DNA from: Burkholderiaceae bacterium
GTDB taxonomy: Bacteria > Pseudomonadota > Gammaproteobacteria > Burkholderiales > Burkholderiaceae_C
Assembly: GCA_017853735.1 (NCBI GenBank)
Contig: JAFMJA010000143.1
Location: forward strand, 1-7,070
Direction of reading: 5' to 3'
DNA: 7,070 nucleotides
Below the pieces are notes generated by a model that saw nothing but the letters and a program-made list of their open reading frames with translations, made no database searches and was not told the DNA's origin. This document shows positions 5,469 through 7,070 of this stretch, piece after piece. Numbering within the stretch: the stretch's first letter is position 1; each line of letters starts with the position of its first letter. Position numbers and translations under genes: made by a program.

Positions 5469-7070
5469 GACCAATCCAAGCAATTTCAAGTACATCGGCA
5501 AGCACCGCCGCGCGGTCGAGCACAAGCGCTTTGTGCGTGGCCAGGGTCGCTATGCCGCCGATATCCAGCTGCCTGGTCAGCTGCATGTGGCGATTGTGGC
5601 CAGCCCCTACGCCAGCGCGCGCATTGTGCGTATCGACACCGAAGCCGCGCTTCAGATGCCCGGAGTGCATGCGGTGGTGACGGGTGAGGAGTTGCAAGCC
5701 CATACCGAGCCCATGCTGCCCGGGGTGGATGCGCCCAAGGTCAGGCGCTATGCCCTGGCCCATGGGGTGGTGCGCTACAGCGGCGAATGGGTGGTGGCGG
5801 TGGTGGCTGAATCGCGTGCGCTGGCCGAAGACGCCGCTGAGCGGGTGGAGGTCGACTACGAGGTCAGCCCCCAGGTGGTCGATCCGATCCAGGCGATGCA
5901 TGCTGGCGCACCGCTGGTGCACCCCGAGCAAGGCAGCAATGTGATTTTTGACCGCACCTTCAACTGGGGGCCGGTTGACCAGGACATGGCCGCCTGCGCG
6001 CACCAGCTGAGCTACAGCGTGCAATGGTCGCGCAACGCCACCGTGCCGATCGAGACCTTTGCGGTGTGCTGCCAGTGGAACGACAGCACTGGCATTCTGG
6101 ATGTCTGGGCCTCTGTCCAGATGCCCAAATTTCCAGACCAGGTGGCCAAGGCCTTGCGCCTGCCGGGCAATGCAGTGCGGGTGCACTTTGATGTGGATGT
6201 GGGTGGCAGCTATGGCGTCAAGCGCGGCCTCAAGCACACCGTGCTGGTGGGCTACCTGGCCAAGCGCCTGGGGCGGGCGGTGCGCTTTATCGAGGACCGG
6301 CTGGAGAATATGCGCGGCGGTGACATGCAGGGCCCGGACCGGCGCTTTGAGGTAACCCTGGGCTTTGATGCCGACGGCACCATCCGCAGCATGCGCATGC
6401 ATGCACTGGACGATATCGGCGCCTACTCCGGGCGCTCGCCGCTGCAGCTGGGCAAGCCGGTGGGCGCGATTGTGGGGCCCTACCGCATTGGCAGTGTGCA
6501 GTACCGTGCCACTGCGGTGCTGACCCACAAGACACCGCAGGAAGCGGTGCGCGGCTTTGGCCAGTCGCCCACCAACTATGCGATCGAGACCGGCATTGAC
6601 AAGGTGGCACGCTTTCTTCGGATCGACCGCTTCGCGCTGCGCGAGCGCAACCTGATAGCCAGGCACGAGTTCCCCTACCTCATTCCCAGCGGCACCCACT
6701 ACGACTCGGGCGACTACCGCACCGTGCTCGCCAAGGCACGCCAGGCCATCGACCTGGAAGAACTGCTGCGCGAGCGCGATCGCCTGCGCGCACAGGGCTT
6801 TTATGCTGGGGTGGGCATCTCCACCTGCCTGGAGCCCTCGGGCGGCAACTCTTCCTTTGAGCCGCTGTTCAACCCGAAAAACGAAACCACCACCTGGATG
6901 GATTCCTGCCTGGTGCGGGTTGACCTGTCGGGCCATATCACTGCCCTGATGGGCACCTCCTCCTCCGGCCAGGCGCATGAGACCCTGGTCTCCACCGTGG
7001 TCGCAGAAATCCTGCAGCGTGACCCCGAGGCGATCCGCGTGCTGCACGCGGATTCGCTCAACGCCCTGCC
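5461..7070 (+). CDS. Molybdenum hydroxylase Mo-molybdopterin (large) subunit, CoxL/XdhB-type, 3' end outside window
   Basis: The frame is open from the ATG at 5461 to the window end, giving the first 536 residues of a catalytic subunit usually near 770-800, so about a third is missing. It would bind Mo-molybdopterin cytosine dinucleotide and hydroxylate a carbon with water-derived oxygen. The N-terminal domain opens with RFVRGQGRYAADI (23-35). Mo-domain landmarks are TVPIETFAV (194-202), DVGGSYGVK (246-254), EAVRGFGQSPTNYAIE (361-376) and GQAHET (503-508, usually GQGHET). The active-site loop reads VRGFGQS, not the AYRCSFR loop of true CO dehydrogenase CoxL, and it lacks the CoxL cysteine, so a hydroxylase of organic compounds is far more likely than CO oxidation. 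The catalytic glutamate near the C-terminus lies outside the window. The substrate is unknown; N-heteroaromatics are typical for the family. Confidence 0.95.
   Translation, partial: MAETNPSNFKYIGKHRRAVEHKRFVRGQGRYAADIQLPGQLHVAIVASPYASARIVRIDTEAALQMPGVHAVVTGEELQAHTEPMLPGVDAPKVRRYALAHGVVRYSGEWVVAVVAESRALAEDAAERVEVDYEVSPQVVDPIQAMHAGAPLVHPEQGSNVIFDRTFNWGPVDQDMAACAHQLSYSVQWSRNATVPIETFAVCCQWNDSTGILDVWASVQMPKFPDQVAKALRLPGNAVRVHFDVDVGGSYGVKRGLKHTVLVGYLAKRLGRAVRFIEDRLENMRGGDMQGPDRRFEVTLGFDADGTIRSMRMHALDDIGAYSGRSPLQLGKPVGAIVGPYRIGSVQYRATAVLTHKTPQEAVRGFGQSPTNYAIETGIDKVARFLRIDRFALRERNLIARHEFPYLIPSGTHYDSGDYRTVLAKARQAIDLEELLRERDRLRAQGFYAGVGISTCLEPSGGNSSFEPLFNPKNETTTWMDSCLVRVDLSGHITALMGTSSSGQAHETLVSTVVAEILQRDPEAIRVLHADSLNAL

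Noticed and set aside
5377..7047. A 556-codon open frame on the minus strand
   Set aside because: It is wholly antisense to the [2Fe-2S] and Mo subunit genes, whose plus-strand frames carry clear family motifs. Its translation is rich in His, Gly and Ala with no recognisable domain, as is typical of the reverse strand of GC-rich genes.
5461..7070. Aerobic CO dehydrogenase (CoxL)
   Set aside because: The subunit order resembles coxMSL, but the diagnostic cysteine-containing AYRCSFR loop is replaced by VRGFGQS.
1..7070. Mobile elements, CRISPR arrays, tRNA or rRNA genes
   Set aside because: I found no transposase or integrase frame, no terminal inverted repeats, no regularly spaced repeats and no recognisable RNA gene sequence. 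The region reads as ordinary catabolic operons.

Overview
The window is GC-rich, densely coded DNA that looks like a chromosomal aromatic-degradation locus of a betaproteobacterium, most likely Comamonadaceae or a near relative in Burkholderiales. The pointers are a Bug-type periplasmic binding protein, a family greatly expanded in Burkholderiales, and a two-subunit Rieske dioxygenase that reads as a relative of the Comamonas terephthalate dioxygenase TphA2/TphA3. The species cannot be named from the sequence alone.

Layout. Bases 23-3990 are on the minus strand. In transcription order they hold a GcvA-like LysR regulator (3990-3049), a 186-base gap, the Rieske dioxygenase alpha subunit (2862-1600), its small beta subunit (1550-1068) and a Bug-family solute-binding protein (1024-23). 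Bases 4093-7070 are on the plus strand and encode a three-subunit molybdenum hydroxylase of the xanthine dehydrogenase/CoxMSL type: FAD subunit (4093-4983), [2Fe-2S] subunit (4980-5468) and Mo-pterin subunit (from 5461, cut by the window end). The two arms diverge from a 102-base, locally AT-rich region (3991-4092). It carries a dyad TGTGA-N7-TCACA, a further TGTGA half-site 21 bases away, and a recognisable sigma70-type promoter for the regulator.

How the genes may work together (inference). The Bug protein would capture an aromatic or heteroaromatic carboxylate in the periplasm. The Mo hydroxylase would add water-derived oxygen to an electron-poor carbon, typically on an N-heterocycle. The Rieske dioxygenase would dihydroxylate the ring. 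The LysR protein at the divergent promoter is the obvious regulator of both arms. The dioxygenase's reductase, a diol dehydrogenase, ring-cleavage genes, TctA/TctB-type transporter membrane proteins and Mo-cofactor maturation genes are all absent from this window, so the substrate stays open. The dioxygenase pocket appears to keep one carboxylate-binding arginine of TphA2 and to change two other pocket residues, which argues for a related but different acid.
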